Shown in pieces: positions 54,052-63,392 of a DNA stretch of 64,000 nt (its first letter is position 1; each line of letters begins with the position of its first letter). Position numbers and translations under genes: made by a program. Under the pieces are notes generated by a model. The model saw only the letters and a program-made list of their open reading frames with translations, was not told the DNA's origin and ran no database searches. The DNA is from Pseudomonas sp. efr-133-TYG-5 (GTDB lineage: Bacteria; Pseudomonadota; Gammaproteobacteria; Pseudomonadales; Pseudomonadaceae): assembly GCF_030209175.1 (NCBI RefSeq), contig NZ_JARVSM010000004.1, positions 248,001-312,000 of the forward strand, given 5' to 3'.

Positions 54052-54476
54052 TTCTTGACTGCCGTCTCGAGCCCGACCAGACCGACCTTCAGGTAACCGG
54101 CCGAACGCAGGTTATCCATGACGCTCATCAGGTCGCCGTAATCCACGCCCTTGTCGGCCTGGAAGAAGATCGTCGTGTCCTTCTTGCCCTTGGTCCGGGC
54201 GTCGAGGGTGGCGCCGAGTGCTTCGGGCTTCACTTCGTCCTCGCCGAGGAACAGGCGCTGGTCGGCTTTCACGCTGAGGAACACCGGTTTCTCCGGGCGC
54301 GGTGCCGGTTTGGCAGTCGAGGCCGGCAGGTCGACCTTGATGTCGACGGTGGCCAGGGGTGCAGCCACCATGAAGATGATCAGCAGCACCAGCATCACGT
54401 CGATGAACGGAGTGACGTTGATTTCGTGGTTCTCGGCCAGATCGTCGTCTGCGCCTTCTTTCAAATGCAGGCCCAT
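54048..54476 (-). CDS. exbD: Biopolymer transport protein ExbD
   Basis: A 142-residue protein with the single transmembrane helix and catalytic Asp region NVTPFIDVMLVLLIIFMVAA near residues 21-40 and a periplasmic ExbD/TolR domain. It is the second subunit of the TonB motor; Asp in FIDVML carries protons. It overlaps tonB and is six bases after exbB. Confidence 0.97.
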   Translation of the reverse strand: MGLHLKEGADDDLAENHEINVTPFIDVMLVLLIIFMVAAPLATVDIKVDLPASTAKPAPRPEKPVFLSVKADQRLFLGEDEVKPEALGATLDARTKGKKDTTIFFQADKGVDYGDLMSVMDNLRSAGYLKVGLVGLETAVKK

Positions 54477-54482
54477 GGCCGA

Positions 54483-55445
54483 TTACCCCACTTTCACCAT
54501 GTGCGGTTGCGAGCTGCGCTCAGGCTGGTGGTCGAGGTCGCGGCTGACCAGCAGCAGGACCTGTGCCGAAGCGTCGGACACCTGGGCCTTGTAACCGGCG
54601 ATGGAGCGGGCGAACACGTTGTAGATGACCACCGCTGGAATCGCGGCGACCAGGCCCAGGGCGGTGGCGAGCAGCGCTTCGGCGATACCCGGGGCCACGA
54701 CGGCGAGGTTGGTGGTCTGTGTTTTGGCGATGCCGATGAAGGAATTCATGATGCCCCACACGGTACCGAACAGGCCGACGAACGGCGCGGTGGAACCGAT
54801 GGTGGCCAGTACGCCGGTGCCGCTGCTCATGTTGCGGCCACAGGCTGCGACGAGACGCTCGAGGCGGAAGCTGACGCGCTCCTTGATGCCTTCTTTCTCG
54901 CGGCTGTTGACCGACAGGCGCATTTCTTCGAGCGCATCGTGGACCAGCAGGTTGGCCAGGGTGCCTTCCTTCGCCGCGGTGGCGCTGGCTTCCTTGAGCG
55001 TGGCGGATTTTTTCAGTTGAGCGATTTCACCACGCAGACGACGCTTGGCGCCCATCAGCTCGAAGCCTTTGGCGATCCAGATGGTCCAGGTGATGATGGA
55101 AGCGATGGCCAGGCCGATCATGACGATCTTCACGATGATGTCGGCGTTCTGGTACATGCCCCAGGGCGACAGGTCGTGGGCCATGCCCAGGGAGTTGTCG
55201 GCCTCGAGGACTTGCGGGGCGTCGGCGGCGGTGGCATCGACAGCCTGTACCGGATCGGTGGCGGCTGGAGTGGCTGGAGCAGCATTGGCAGGCGCAGCGG
55301 CCTGCTCGGTGGCGGCTGGGGCCGCGGGCGCCTGTGCATCCGCGAACGCTAGCGGTGCCAGCATCAGGCTGAGCAGCAGGGCGGCTGCCGCGCTCCAGGC
55401 GCGAGGTCGTTTGGTTGGCGAAGCGGGGGTTTGATTACGTGTCAT
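54483..55445 (-). CDS. exbB: Biopolymer transport protein ExbB (long Pseudomonas type)
   Basis: A 320-residue protein with an N-terminal signal-like helix and an Ala-Pro-rich periplasmic extension (about residues 20-90), then the MotA/TolQ/ExbB core with three helices (KIVMIGLAIASIITWTIWIA; GVLATIGSTAPFVGLFGTVW; ATALGLVAAIPAVVIYNVFA). The start MTRNQTPASP at 55445 is used; an upstream frame adds no family sequence. The extended N-terminus is usual in Pseudomonas ExbB. Confidence 0.96.
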   Translation of the reverse strand: MTRNQTPASPTKRPRAWSAAAALLLSLMLAPLAFADAQAPAAPAATEQAAAPANAAPATPAATDPVQAVDATAADAPQVLEADNSLGMAHDLSPWGMYQNADIIVKIVMIGLAIASIITWTIWIAKGFELMGAKRRLRGEIAQLKKSATLKEASATAAKEGTLANLLVHDALEEMRLSVNSREKEGIKERVSFRLERLVAACGRNMSSGTGVLATIGSTAPFVGLFGTVWGIMNSFIGIAKTQTTNLAVVAPGIAEALLATALGLVAAIPAVVIYNVFARSIAGYKAQVSDASAQVLLLVSRDLDHQPERSSQPHMVKVG

Positions 55446-55522
55446 GCTGGCCGGACCTGAGATAGAAAAACGGTAATGCTCTTCCAGGCCTCGTGAGGCC
55501 GAGAACAAAAGTGGCGTGCATT

Positions 55523-55541
55523 ATTGCAAGTAATTCTTGTT
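55523..55541. promoter_or_regulatory. Possible Fur box before exbB
   Basis: ATTGCAAGTAATTCTTGTT contains CAAG-N5-CTTG and an AT-rich core similar to Fur sites, but matches the classical 19-bp consensus at only about eight positions. exbB-exbD-tonB is iron-regulated in Pseudomonas, so a site is expected in this gap. Confidence 0.3.
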
Positions 55542-55633
55542 AACAGAAGTAATAGAGTATCTTTTTTTCCTTGATTGCTAGCCGTTCGTCCTGTGCCGAG
55601 GCTAGTCTGTCGCTTTCCGATGGGAGATTTTTG

Positions 55634-56491
55634 ATGTCCGCGCCTTCTGTTTTGATCGCCGGCTGTGGTGATGTTGGCAGTCGCCTGGCCACGCAATTGC
55701 TGGCTGGCAACTGGCAGGTTTACGGTCTGCGCCGTTCGATTTCCCGTTTGCCGGCCGGCGTGCTCGGTGTCGCGGGCGACCTCTTCAGCGACACCTGTCC
55801 GGCCGACTGGCCGAGCGGCCCGCTTGACTATCTGGTGTACAGCGCCGCCGCCACCGACCACGACGAGGCCGGTTACCGCGCCGCCTACGTCGAGGGGTTG
55901 CAGCATGTCCTGGGCTGGTTGCAGCAGCATGGCCAGCAGCCGAAACGGATTCTCTTCGTTTCCAGCAGCAGCGTTTACGGGCAGCAGGGCGGCGAGTGGG
56001 TCGACGAAACTTCCGCCACCCTCGCCAGCGGCTACTCCGGGCGCCTGATGCTCGAAGCCGAGCAGGTGGCGCTGAACAGTGGCATCCCGGCGAGCATTGT
56101 GCGCCTGACCGGTATCTACGGGCCGGGTCGGGAGTGGCTGCTGACCCAGGTGCGCCGCGGTTATCGGGTGGCGGTCGAGCCGCCGCTGTACGGCAATCGC
56201 ATCCACGCCGATGACGCGGCGGGGCTGCTGGCGTTTCTGCTGGAGGCGGATCGCCGTGGCACGGCTCTGGACGATATCTATATCGGCGTGGACGATGCGC
56301 CGGCGCCGCTGGCCGACGTGGTGGCGTGGCTGCGCGAGTACCTGGGCGTGACCGAGTGGGCGGAGGATGCCAGCGTGCGCCGCACCGGCAGCAAGCGTTG
56401 CAGCAATGCGCGGGCGAAGGCTTTGGGCTGGGCGCCGAAGTATCCGAGTTACCGCGAAGGTTATGCCGCGATTCTGGAAGGCAAGTGCTGA
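55634..56491 (+). CDS. NAD(P)-binding SDR / sugar-nucleotide epimerase-like protein
   Basis: A 285-residue extended SDR starting MSAPSVLIAGCGDVGSRLA, with the dinucleotide-binding GxGxVG motif, VSSSSVYGQQGGEWVDE (YeeZ-type active-site region) and a final YPSYREGYAAILEG. Related to E. coli YeeZ. GGAG at 55623-55626 supports this ATG. It faces away from exbB across a 188-base divergent promoter region. Substrate unknown. Confidence 0.85.
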   Translation: MSAPSVLIAGCGDVGSRLATQLLAGNWQVYGLRRSISRLPAGVLGVAGDLFSDTCPADWPSGPLDYLVYSAAATDHDEAGYRAAYVEGLQHVLGWLQQHGQQPKRILFVSSSSVYGQQGGEWVDETSATLASGYSGRLMLEAEQVALNSGIPASIVRLTGIYGPGREWLLTQVRRGYRVAVEPPLYGNRIHADDAAGLLAFLLEADRRGTALDDIYIGVDDAPAPLADVVAWLREYLGVTEWAEDASVRRTGSKRCSNARAKALGWAPKYPSYREGYAAILEGKC

Positions 56492-56511
56492 CCTTCTAAC
56501 GCCACAAACCA

Positions 56512-56605
56512 CTGTGGGAGCGGGCTTGCCCGCGATGGCGGCTTGGCAGTCAACCAAAGCGTTGAGTCTGATGGCCTCATCGCGGGCAAGCCCGCTCCCA
56601 CAGGG
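56512..56605. repeat. REPIN: pair of inverted REP elements
   Basis: CTGTGGGAGCGGGCTTGCCC followed by GCGATGGCGG on the left is mirrored by ATCGCGGGCAAGCCCGCTCC and CACAG on the right, about 35 bases apart. This is the common intergenic REP pair of fluorescens-group genomes. It lies between two converging genes. Confidence 0.9.
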
Positions 56606-56626
56606 TAGGTGTTGCTTGCGCGAGGC

Positions 56627-57367
56627 TTACTGCTTCTCGAGCAGCCATTTGCGTTCACCCGGGGTGAACTGCGGCATTTCATCGGCCAGCGCGCTGTTTA
56701 CCGCCTGGAAGATCTCCAGTTGCTTGCCCTTGCGCACAAAGATCCAGTTGTTGCCCTGGCCGTTCTGCTGCAGCCACATGCTGTCGTGGTCGCTGTTCAT
56801 CGAGGCGCAATCGCCGGCCAGGCACAGGGCGTAGCGATCGGCGCCGGGCAGGCCGGAAACCTGGCCGTCCGCCTGGAACTGCACGGTGTTGCCTTCGCCC
56901 TGGCCGCTGGCGATGGTCCAGTTGCCGCCGAGGTAGGCCGCATACAGGGCGCGTTCGAAACTGGCGCCGATCGGCGCGCCTTCCGGTACCGGGATCTGCG
57001 CGCGGTCGAACAGCTGTTCGGGTTCGTTTTCGGTGGCAGCCTGTTTCATCTGCCCGCCGTCACGCTTGAGTTCGCTGCCGGAGCTGCCATAGAAGTCGAT
57101 TTTCCAGGCGCCGGACTGTTCGCCCAGCAGCCGCCCTTCGACATTCTCGAAACCGTTGGTGTAGCGGGCCTGGCCGGCCTTGGTGTTGACGTCCCACTCC
57201 AGGTTCGGGCCGTAGGCCTGAAGCGCTTCGCGCAGGGGACCGCCCTTGGCAGCGGCATCGATGGCCACCTGGTTGATCCAGGTGCCGCTGATGTCACGAT
57301 CGGCAGGGTTGCTGGCGCAGCCGCCGAGGAAAATGGCGAGCAGCGAGAGAGCAAGCGCTTTGCGCAT
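56627..57367 (-). CDS. Putative outer-membrane lipoprotein of unknown function
   Basis: A 246-residue protein with signal peptide MRKALALSLLAIFLGGC, lipobox L-G-G-C at C17, then the mature ASNPADRDISGTWINQVAID. The domain at about residues 60-200 resembles no enzyme I know. It ends next to a REPIN. Serine after Ala at +2 suggests outer-membrane sorting. Confidence 0.8.
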   Translation of the reverse strand: MRKALALSLLAIFLGGCASNPADRDISGTWINQVAIDAAAKGGPLREALQAYGPNLEWDVNTKAGQARYTNGFENVEGRLLGEQSGAWKIDFYGSSGSELKRDGGQMKQAATENEPEQLFDRAQIPVPEGAPIGASFERALYAAYLGGNWTIASGQGEGNTVQFQADGQVSGLPGADRYALCLAGDCASMNSDHDSMWLQQNGQGNNWIFVRKGKQLEIFQAVNSALADEMPQFTPGERKWLLEKQ

Positions 57368-57406
57368 GGTGGAATCCTTTCAAAACCTTTTCTTTACCGC
57401 AGAGCT

Positions 57407-57433
57407 GTCGGCGCGGCGCTTGCGGGCCGCGCC
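57407..57433. other. GC-rich hairpin downstream of ridA
   Basis: GGCGCGGC (57410-57417) pairs with GCCGCGCC (57426-57433) around GCTTGCGG, with partial outer pairing. No T-tract follows on the minus strand, so termination is uncertain. Confidence 0.4.
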
Positions 57434-57440
57434 GTCGGCA

Positions 57441-57821
57441 TTACTCGATGACCAGGATGGCATCCATTTCAACCTGCGAACCCTTTGGCAGGGCGGCAAC
57501 TCCAATGGCGGCGCGGGCCGGGTACGGCTGGTCGAAGTATTTGCCCATGATCTCGTTGACCTTGGCGAAGTGGCTCAGGTCGGTGAGGAAGATGTTCAGC
57601 TTGACGATGTCCTTGAACGAACCGCCGGCAGCTTCGGCCACGGCCTTGAGGTTCTCGAACACCTGGACGGTCTGGGCTTCGAAGCCTTCGACCAGTTCCA
57701 TGGTTTTCGGGTCCAGCGGGATCTGGCCCGACATGTACACGGTGTTGCCAGCCTTGATCGCCTGGGAGTAGGTGCCGATGGCGGCCGGGGCCTTGTCGCT
57801 GGTGATAACGGTCTTGGTCAT
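57441..57821 (-). CDS. ridA: RidA-family 2-iminobutanoate/2-iminopropanoate deaminase
   Basis: The 126-residue protein is a typical RidA/YjgF: SDKAPAAIGTYSQAIKAGNT start, SGQIPLDPKTMELV, and the C-terminal YPARAAIGVAALPKGSQVEM containing the conserved substrate-binding Arg. It hydrolyses reactive enamine/imine by-products of PLP enzymes. AAGGAG lies before the ATG. It follows spoT by 27 bases on the same strand, the conserved order in Pseudomonas. Confidence 0.95.
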   Translation of the reverse strand: MTKTVITSDKAPAAIGTYSQAIKAGNTVYMSGQIPLDPKTMELVEGFEAQTVQVFENLKAVAEAAGGSFKDIVKLNIFLTDLSHFAKVNEIMGKYFDQPYPARAAIGVAALPKGSQVEMDAILVIE

Positions 57822-57848
57822 GTATGACTCCTTGTAATGGCTGGAGGG

Positions 57849-59954
57849 CTACGCGCGCATGCGAGTGATGCGGATCACCCCGGTCAGGGCGCGCAGTTTC
57901 TTGATCACGCGGGCCAGGTGCACACGGTCGTGGACGCTGACCACCAGTTGGACGACGCTGATGCGGCCATCGCGTTCGTCCATGCTGATTTTCTCGATAT
58001 TGCCGTCGGCCGCGTTGACGCTGCTGGCCAGCAGGGCGATCAGGCCGCGCTGGTGTTCCAGCTCGACGCGCAGTTCGACGTTGAATTCGCCGGTGACATC
58101 CTTGGCCCACGAAAGCTGGATGCATTTTTCCGGGTTGTGCCGGATTTCGCTGATATTGCGGCAGTTGTCCAGGTGCACGACCATGCCCTTGCCCGCCGAC
58201 AGGTGGCCGACAATCGGGTCGCCCGGGATCGGCGTGCAGCATTTGGCGTAACTGAGGACCAGGCCTTCGGTGCCGCGAATCGCCAGCGGGCCTTCCGGGC
58301 TCGGCAGCTGTTCGCCTTCGCCGAGCAGGCGGCGCGCGACGACGTAGGCCATGCGATTGCCCAGGCCGATGTCTTCGAGCAGGTCTTCGATCAGTTCGAG
58401 ACGGTACTCGCTGAGCATCGCCTTGATTCGCTCGGCGGAAATCTGCTCCAGCGAGCTGTCGAAGCCGTTGAGCACTTTGTTCAGCAGGCGCTCGCCGAGG
58501 CTGATGGATTCGGAGCGGCGTTGCAGCTTCAGGGCATGGCGGATGTGCGTGCGCGCCTTGCCGGTGACCACGAAATTCAACCACGCCGGGTTCGGCCGGG
58601 CGCCAGGCGCGCTGACGATCTCGACCGTGGAGCCGCTCTGCAGCGGTTCGGACAGCGGTGCGAGACGGCGGTTGATCCGGCAGGCAATGCAGCTGTTGCC
58701 GACGTCGGTGTGCACCGCGTAGGCGAAGTCGACCGCCGTGGAGCCTTTGGGCAGCTCCATGATCCGGCCTTTTGGCGTGAACACGTAGACCTCGTCCGGG
58801 AACAGGTCGATCTTCACGCTCTCGATGAATTCCAGCGAGTTGCCGGCACGCTGCTGCATTTCCAGCACGCCTTTGACCCATTGGCGGGCGCGGGCGTGAG
58901 TGCCTTTGGGCTGTTCGTCACCGCTGGATTTGTACAGCCAATGGGCGGCGATGCCGTTGTTGGCCATTTCTTCCATTTCGCGGGTACGGATCTGGATCTC
59001 GATCGGGACGCCGTGCATGCCGAACAAGGTGGTGTGCAGCGACTGATAGCCGTTGGCCTTGGGGATCGCGATGTAATCCTTGAAGCGCCCCGGCAACGGT
59101 TTGTACAGATTATGTACAGCGCCCAGCACGCGGTAGCAGGTATCGACCTTGTCGACGATGATCCGGAACGCGTAGACGTCCATGATCTCGTTGAAGGCCC
59201 GACGCTTGCCGCGCATTTTCTTGTAGATGCCGTAGAGGTGTTTCTGGCGACCGCTGACTTCGCCCTGGATGCCGTCGATAGCGAGGCAATGGCCGAGGGA
59301 CTCCTCAATCTTGTTGACGATTTCCTTGCGATTGCCGCGGGCGCGCTTGACCGCCTGGTAGATCCGCGCGGAACGCATCGGGTGCATCGCCTTGAAGCCG
59401 AGGTCTTCGAATTCGATGCGAATGGCGTGCATGCCCAGGCGGTTGGCGATGGGCGCGTAGATTTCCAGGGTTTCCTTGGCGATCCGGCGGCGTTTCTCGC
59501 CGGACAGCACTTCCAGCGTGCGCATGTTGTGCAGGCGATCGGCGAGCTTGACCAGGATCACGCGAATGTCGCGCGCCATGGCCATGGCCATTTTCTGGAA
59601 GTTTTCCGCCTGGGCTTCGGCCTTGGTCTCGAAGTTCATCTGGGTCAGTTTGCTGACCCCGTCGACCAGTTCGGCCACGGTTTCACCGAACTGCGCCTGC
59701 AGCGCTTCCTTGGCGATCCCGGTGTCTTCGATCACGTCATGCAGCATCGCGGCCATCAGGCTCTGATGGTCCATGTGCATGTCGGCGAGAATATTGGCCA
59801 CGGCAAGAGGATGCGTGACATACGCCTCGCCGCTGCGGCGGCGTTGGCCGTCGTGGGCTTGTTCGGCGTAGAAATACGCTCGGCGGACCAGATTGACCTG
59901 GTCCTTGCCGAGGTAGGTCGATAAGCGATCGGCGAGGGCGTCTATGCTCGGCAT
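57849..59954 (-). CDS. spoT: Bifunctional (p)ppGpp synthetase/hydrolase SpoT
   Basis: A 701-residue RelA/SpoT protein: HD hydrolase domain with intact MLHDVIEDTGI (about residues 25-200), synthetase domain (about 230-345, DVYAFRIIVDKVDTCYRVLG), TGS domain (VYVFTPKGRIMELPKGSTAV near 390) and a C-terminal ACT domain. It sets the alarmone level in response to starvation other than amino acids. ATG at 59954; rpoZ is 57 bases upstream on the same strand. Confidence 0.97.
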   Translation of the reverse strand: MPSIDALADRLSTYLGKDQVNLVRRAYFYAEQAHDGQRRRSGEAYVTHPLAVANILADMHMDHQSLMAAMLHDVIEDTGIAKEALQAQFGETVAELVDGVSKLTQMNFETKAEAQAENFQKMAMAMARDIRVILVKLADRLHNMRTLEVLSGEKRRRIAKETLEIYAPIANRLGMHAIRIEFEDLGFKAMHPMRSARIYQAVKRARGNRKEIVNKIEESLGHCLAIDGIQGEVSGRQKHLYGIYKKMRGKRRAFNEIMDVYAFRIIVDKVDTCYRVLGAVHNLYKPLPGRFKDYIAIPKANGYQSLHTTLFGMHGVPIEIQIRTREMEEMANNGIAAHWLYKSSGDEQPKGTHARARQWVKGVLEMQQRAGNSLEFIESVKIDLFPDEVYVFTPKGRIMELPKGSTAVDFAYAVHTDVGNSCIACRINRRLAPLSEPLQSGSTVEIVSAPGARPNPAWLNFVVTGKARTHIRHALKLQRRSESISLGERLLNKVLNGFDSSLEQISAERIKAMLSEYRLELIEDLLEDIGLGNRMAYVVARRLLGEGEQLPSPEGPLAIRGTEGLVLSYAKCCTPIPGDPIVGHLSAGKGMVVHLDNCRNISEIRHNPEKCIQLSWAKDVTGEFNVELRVELEHQRGLIALLASSVNAADGNIEKISMDERDGRISVVQLVVSVHDRVHLARVIKKLRALTGVIRITRMRA

Positions 59955-60011
59955 GATGACTCCTGCCGTAAGCTGTGATCCCGCGCCGTGCTACGTCGAC
60001 CAGGCATAGGC

Positions 60012-60275
60012 TTAGACGGCCTCGTTGGACTCGTCCTCGAACGCTGCGAACAGCGGTTCGTCTTCAACGATCTCTTCGTTGGCGATCATTTCATAGCTGA
60101 CCAGGCCTTCGGCGATTTCGCGCAGGGCGACGACGGTAGGCTTGTCGTTTTCCCAGGCAACCTTCGGCTCTTTGCCGCCGGTGGCCAGTTGACGGGCACG
60201 CCTGGTAGAGAGCATGACCAGCTCAAAGCGGTTATCCACGTGTTCTAGACAGTCTTCAACGGTTACGCGGGCCAT
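60012..60275 (-). CDS. rpoZ: RNA polymerase omega subunit
   Basis: The 87-residue protein begins MARVTVEDCLEHVDNRFELV, the omega signature, with RRARQLATGG following. It helps assemble RNA polymerase and contributes to the ppGpp site, which fits its place beside spoT. The frame runs further upstream, but that part is spacer: the start shown follows GAGGAAGACC. Confidence 0.97.
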   Translation of the reverse strand: MARVTVEDCLEHVDNRFELVMLSTRRARQLATGGKEPKVAWENDKPTVVALREIAEGLVSYEMIANEEIVEDEPLFAAFEDESNEAV

Positions 60276-60442
60276 GGTCTTCCTCGTAGCAAATGCAATA
60301 TGCGCGGTGCCCGGATGGGCGAGCGGACTCAGCAGTTTAAAAAAACGCCAGCGATTAGGGAAGCGCTGATTTTTTAACCAAGCGCTGCAACGCGCTACAA
60401 GTGCCAATGTAAAGCCCTTGCAGCGGTTTTGGGAAGTGCCGG

Positions 60443-61063
60443 TTAACCGAGCAATTCCGCCAGCAGTCTGCCGAAACGCACCTGCTGGCGCTTCTGTTGC
60501 AGCTGATTGGCGCGGAAAATCGCCTTCAGGTCGTCCAGCGCATGGGCGAAATCGTCGTTGATGATCAGGTAGTCGTACTCGACGTAGTGGCTCATCTCGC
60601 TGACCGCTTCGCGCATCCGCCCGTCGATGATCTCGTCGCTGTCCTGGCCACGGTTGGTCAGGCGCTGGTGCAGGGCTTGCAGCGATGGCGGCAGGATGAA
60701 GATCGAGCGCGCCTGCGGCATCAGCTTGCGCACTTGCTCGGCGCCCTGCCAGTCGATCTCCAGAATCAGGTCGTGACCTTCGTCCAGGGTCTGCTGCAGG
60801 CGGCTTTGCGAGGTGCCGTAGAAGTTGCCGAAGACTTCGGCGCGTTCGAGGAAGTCGCCGTGCTCGCCCATCTTCACGAACTCTTCGCGGGTCACGAAGT
60901 GATAGTTCACGCCGTCCACTTCACCCGGGCGCATGGCGCGGGTGGTGTGGGAGATCGATACGCGGATCTCCGGGTTGGCGTCGGTCAGGGCCTTGACCAG
61001 GCTGCTCTTGCCCGCGCCCGATGGGGCGGAAATGATGTACAGGGTGCCGGTGCTGTGGGTCAT
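60443..61063 (-). CDS. gmk: Guanylate kinase
   Basis: The 206-residue protein has the P-loop SAPSGAGKSSLVKAL near residues 12-26 and the GMP-binding ISHTTRAMRPGEVDGVNYHF block. It phosphorylates GMP to GDP. MTHSTGTLY at 61063 is the best start, with AAGG about eight bases upstream; an in-frame TTG at 61081 is unlikely. It lies 10 bases after yicC. Confidence 0.97.
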   Translation of the reverse strand: MTHSTGTLYIISAPSGAGKSSLVKALTDANPEIRVSISHTTRAMRPGEVDGVNYHFVTREEFVKMGEHGDFLERAEVFGNFYGTSQSRLQQTLDEGHDLILEIDWQGAEQVRKLMPQARSIFILPPSLQALHQRLTNRGQDSDEIIDGRMREAVSEMSHYVEYDYLIINDDFAHALDDLKAIFRANQLQQKRQQVRFGRLLAELLG

Positions 61064-61073
61064 GTCTGTTGCC

Positions 61074-61937
61074 TTACTCAATATTCTGCACTTGTTCGCG
61101 CATCTGCTCGATCAACACCTTGAGGTTGACCGCCGCCTGGGTGCTGCGCGGGTCGAAGGCCTTGGAGCCCAGTGTGTTGGCTTCGCGGTTGAGCTCCTGC
61201 ATCAGGAAGTCCAGGCGCCGGCCGGCGGCACCGCCGGACTTGAGCACCCGGCGAACTTCGATGATGTGGGTGCTCAGGCGATCCAGTTCTTCGGCCACGT
61301 CGCTCTTTTGCGCGAGGATGACCATTTCCTGTTCGAGGCGCTGCGGATCCAGCTCGGCCTTCATGTCGGCGAAGCGGTCGAGCACCTTCTGCCGCTGGGT
61401 GGCGAGCATCTGCGGGACCAGTTCGCGCAGGGTCGCCACGTCCTGCTCGATGGCGCTCAGACGTTCGTTGATCAGCCGCGCCAGCTCCGCGCCTTCGCGC
61501 TCGCGACCGGCCTTCAATTCGGTCAGGCCCTGATTGAACAGCGCCAGCGCTTCGGCATTCAGCGCCTGCGGGTCGCTGGCGTCGGCCACCAGTACGCCGG
61601 GCCAGGCCAGCACTTCCAGTGGGTTCAGCGCCGCCGGGTTGGTGATCAGCCCGGCCACGGTTTCGGCGGCTGCGACCAGTTGCGCGGCGCGTTCGCGATC
61701 GACCTGCAGCGGCTTGCCGGTGCTTTCCTCGGTGAAGCGCAGGGTGCATTCCAGCTTGCCCCGCGACAGGCCCTGGCGCAGCGCTTCGCGCACGGCGCCC
61801 TCGAGGTCGCGGAACGACTCCGGCAGGCGCAGATGGGGTTCCAGATAGCGGCTGTTGACCGAGCGCAGTTCCCAGCTCAGGGTGCCCTGGGCGCCGGCTT
61901 TTTCGACGCGGGCGAAGGCGGTCATGCTGTGCACCAT
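61074..61937 (-). CDS. yicC: YicC-family endoribonuclease
   Basis: A 287-residue protein starting MVHSMTAFARVEKAG, the usual YicC N-terminus, with ELRSVNSRYLEPHLRLPES and the C-terminal DFLMQELNREANTLGSKA signature. YicC proteins are RNases that act on small RNAs in E. coli. The open frame extends upstream to 62063 but that part is the rph promoter region; the family start is clear. Confidence 0.95.
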   Translation of the reverse strand: MVHSMTAFARVEKAGAQGTLSWELRSVNSRYLEPHLRLPESFRDLEGAVREALRQGLSRGKLECTLRFTEESTGKPLQVDRERAAQLVAAAETVAGLITNPAALNPLEVLAWPGVLVADASDPQALNAEALALFNQGLTELKAGREREGAELARLINERLSAIEQDVATLRELVPQMLATQRQKVLDRFADMKAELDPQRLEQEMVILAQKSDVAEELDRLSTHIIEVRRVLKSGGAAGRRLDFLMQELNREANTLGSKAFDPRSTQAAVNLKVLIEQMREQVQNIE

Positions 61938-62162
61938 GGCGGTGACCTCGCAATGCAGATCGGCACGCAACGGCGTTGCGCAGCTCGATATCAATGAATT
62001 TAAGCCGACTGGCAGCAAAGGCGCAGGATTGTAGCGCAGTGCGGTGGATGCGCCCAAACACACGGTGTGACAAAGGGCTGCAGGCCGTCGGCAAGCGGTG
62101 TTTCAAGGGCTTCGGTCGTCGCCCGGAATTTTTAAGCAGTGCCCAGGCGCGGTGCACGGCTC

Positions 62163-62168
62163 TATAAT
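62163..62168 (+). promoter_or_regulatory. -10 box of the rph promoter
   Basis: A consensus TATAAT lies 38 bases before the rph start codon. No good -35 box is seen at the normal distance. The gap between divergent yicC and rph (61938-62205) is otherwise empty of genes. Confidence 0.6.
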
Positions 62169-62205
62169 GCTCCGCAGTTTTCCGTCCCCAGTACAGGTAT
62201 CTCCT

Positions 62206-62928
62206 ATGAAACGTCCAAGTGGTCGCGCTGCCGATCAGCTCCGCTCGATCCGCATTACCCGCAACTACACCAAACACGCCGAGGGATCCGTACTGGTCGA
62301 ATTCGGTGATACCAAGGTCATCTGCACCGTCAGCGTCGAAAACGGCGTGCCGCGCTTCCTCAAGGGCCAGGGCCAGGGCTGGCTGACCGCCGAGTACGGC
62401 ATGCTGCCGCGTGCTACCGGCGAGCGTAACCAGCGTGAAGCGAGCCGTGGCAAGCAGGGCGGCCGCACCCTGGAAATCCAGCGTCTGATCGGTCGCTCCC
62501 TGCGCGCGGCGCTGGACATGTCCAAGCTGGGCGACGTCACCCTGTACGTCGACTGCGACGTGATCCAGGCCGACGGCGGCACCCGCACCGCGTCGATCAC
62601 CGGCGCCATGGTGGCCCTGGTCGATGCCTTGAAAGTGATCAAGAAGCGTGGCGGCCTGAAGGGCGGCGACCCGCTCAAGCAGATGATCGGTGCCGTGTCC
62701 GTGGGCATGTACCAGGGCGAGCCGGTGCTGGATCTGGACTATCTTGAAGACTCCGCCGCCGAGACCGACCTCAACGTGGTGATGACCAGCTCCGGTGGCT
62801 TCATCGAAGTCCAGGGCACCGCCGAAGGCGCACCGTTCCAGCCTGAAGAGCTGAACGCCATGCTCGAACTGGCGAAGAAAGGCATGAACGAGATCTTCGA
62901 CCTGCAGAAGGCTGCGCTGGCCGACTGA
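62206..62928 (+). CDS. rph: Ribonuclease PH
   Basis: The 240-residue protein starts MKRPSGRAADQLRSI and has the RNase PH core GQGWLTAEYGMLPRATGERN, LEIQRLIGRSLRAALDM and DCDVIQADGGTRTASITGA. It trims tRNA 3' ends using phosphate. The frame extends back to 62098, but residues before MKRP are not family sequence and lie over the promoter. Confidence 0.98.
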   Translation: MKRPSGRAADQLRSIRITRNYTKHAEGSVLVEFGDTKVICTVSVENGVPRFLKGQGQGWLTAEYGMLPRATGERNQREASRGKQGGRTLEIQRLIGRSLRAALDMSKLGDVTLYVDCDVIQADGGTRTASITGAMVALVDALKVIKKRGGLKGGDPLKQMIGAVSVGMYQGEPVLDLDYLEDSAAETDLNVVMTSSGGFIEVQGTAEGAPFQPEELNAMLELAKKGMNEIFDLQKAALAD

Positions 62929-62956
62929 GCAGGTTCACAACCGCAAGGAGGACGCG

Positions 62957-63325
62957 ATGAGTGAAGAGCAACAGCTGTTACCCAAGCCGAGCCACGAGGT
63001 TCGCCAGTGGGCGATGTTTTGTCACTTGTCCGCCTTGCTGGGGATCTGGATTCCGTTCGGCACGCTGATCGGGCCGCTGATCCTGTGGCAGATGAAGCGC
63101 GAGATGGATCCGTTCATCGACGCCCAGGGCAAGGAAGCGCTGAATTTCCAGATCACCGTGGCGATTGCCTCGGCCATCTGCTTCCTGCTGATGGTGCTGA
63201 TCATCGGCTTCTTCCTGTTCGGCCTGCTGGCCATCGGTGCACTGGTGCTGACGATCATCGGCGGGGTGAAGGCCAACGAAGGCTTCCCGTACCGCTATCC
63301 CTTCACCTGGCGCTTGATCAAATAA
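62957..63325 (+). CDS. DUF4870 small membrane protein
   Basis: A 122-residue protein with three hydrophobic segments (HLSALLGIWIPFGTLIGPLI; AIASAICFLLMVLIIGFFLF; FGLLAIGALVLTIIGGVKAN) and the DUF4870 motif DAQGKEALNFQ near residue 56. Related proteins include YtxA-like Tic20-type membrane proteins. AAGGAGG precedes the ATG. It follows rph by 28 bases and ends before the shared terminator. Confidence 0.85.
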   Translation: MSEEQQLLPKPSHEVRQWAMFCHLSALLGIWIPFGTLIGPLILWQMKREMDPFIDAQGKEALNFQITVAIASAICFLLMVLIIGFFLFGLLAIGALVLTIIGGVKANEGFPYRYPFTWRLIK

Positions 63326-63392
63326 TAATCAGCGCAATCCTTTGCAGGCGTGAGCACGCTCACTCCGGCAGCAAGGCAAGAACAGCGCCCAC

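Noticed and set aside
57407..57436. Strong terminator after ridA
   Set aside because: The stem is good but no T-run follows on the ridA strand, so it is listed only as a hairpin.
57837..59924. 695-residue open frame on the plus strand
   Set aside because: Antisense shadow of spoT; no recognisable protein.
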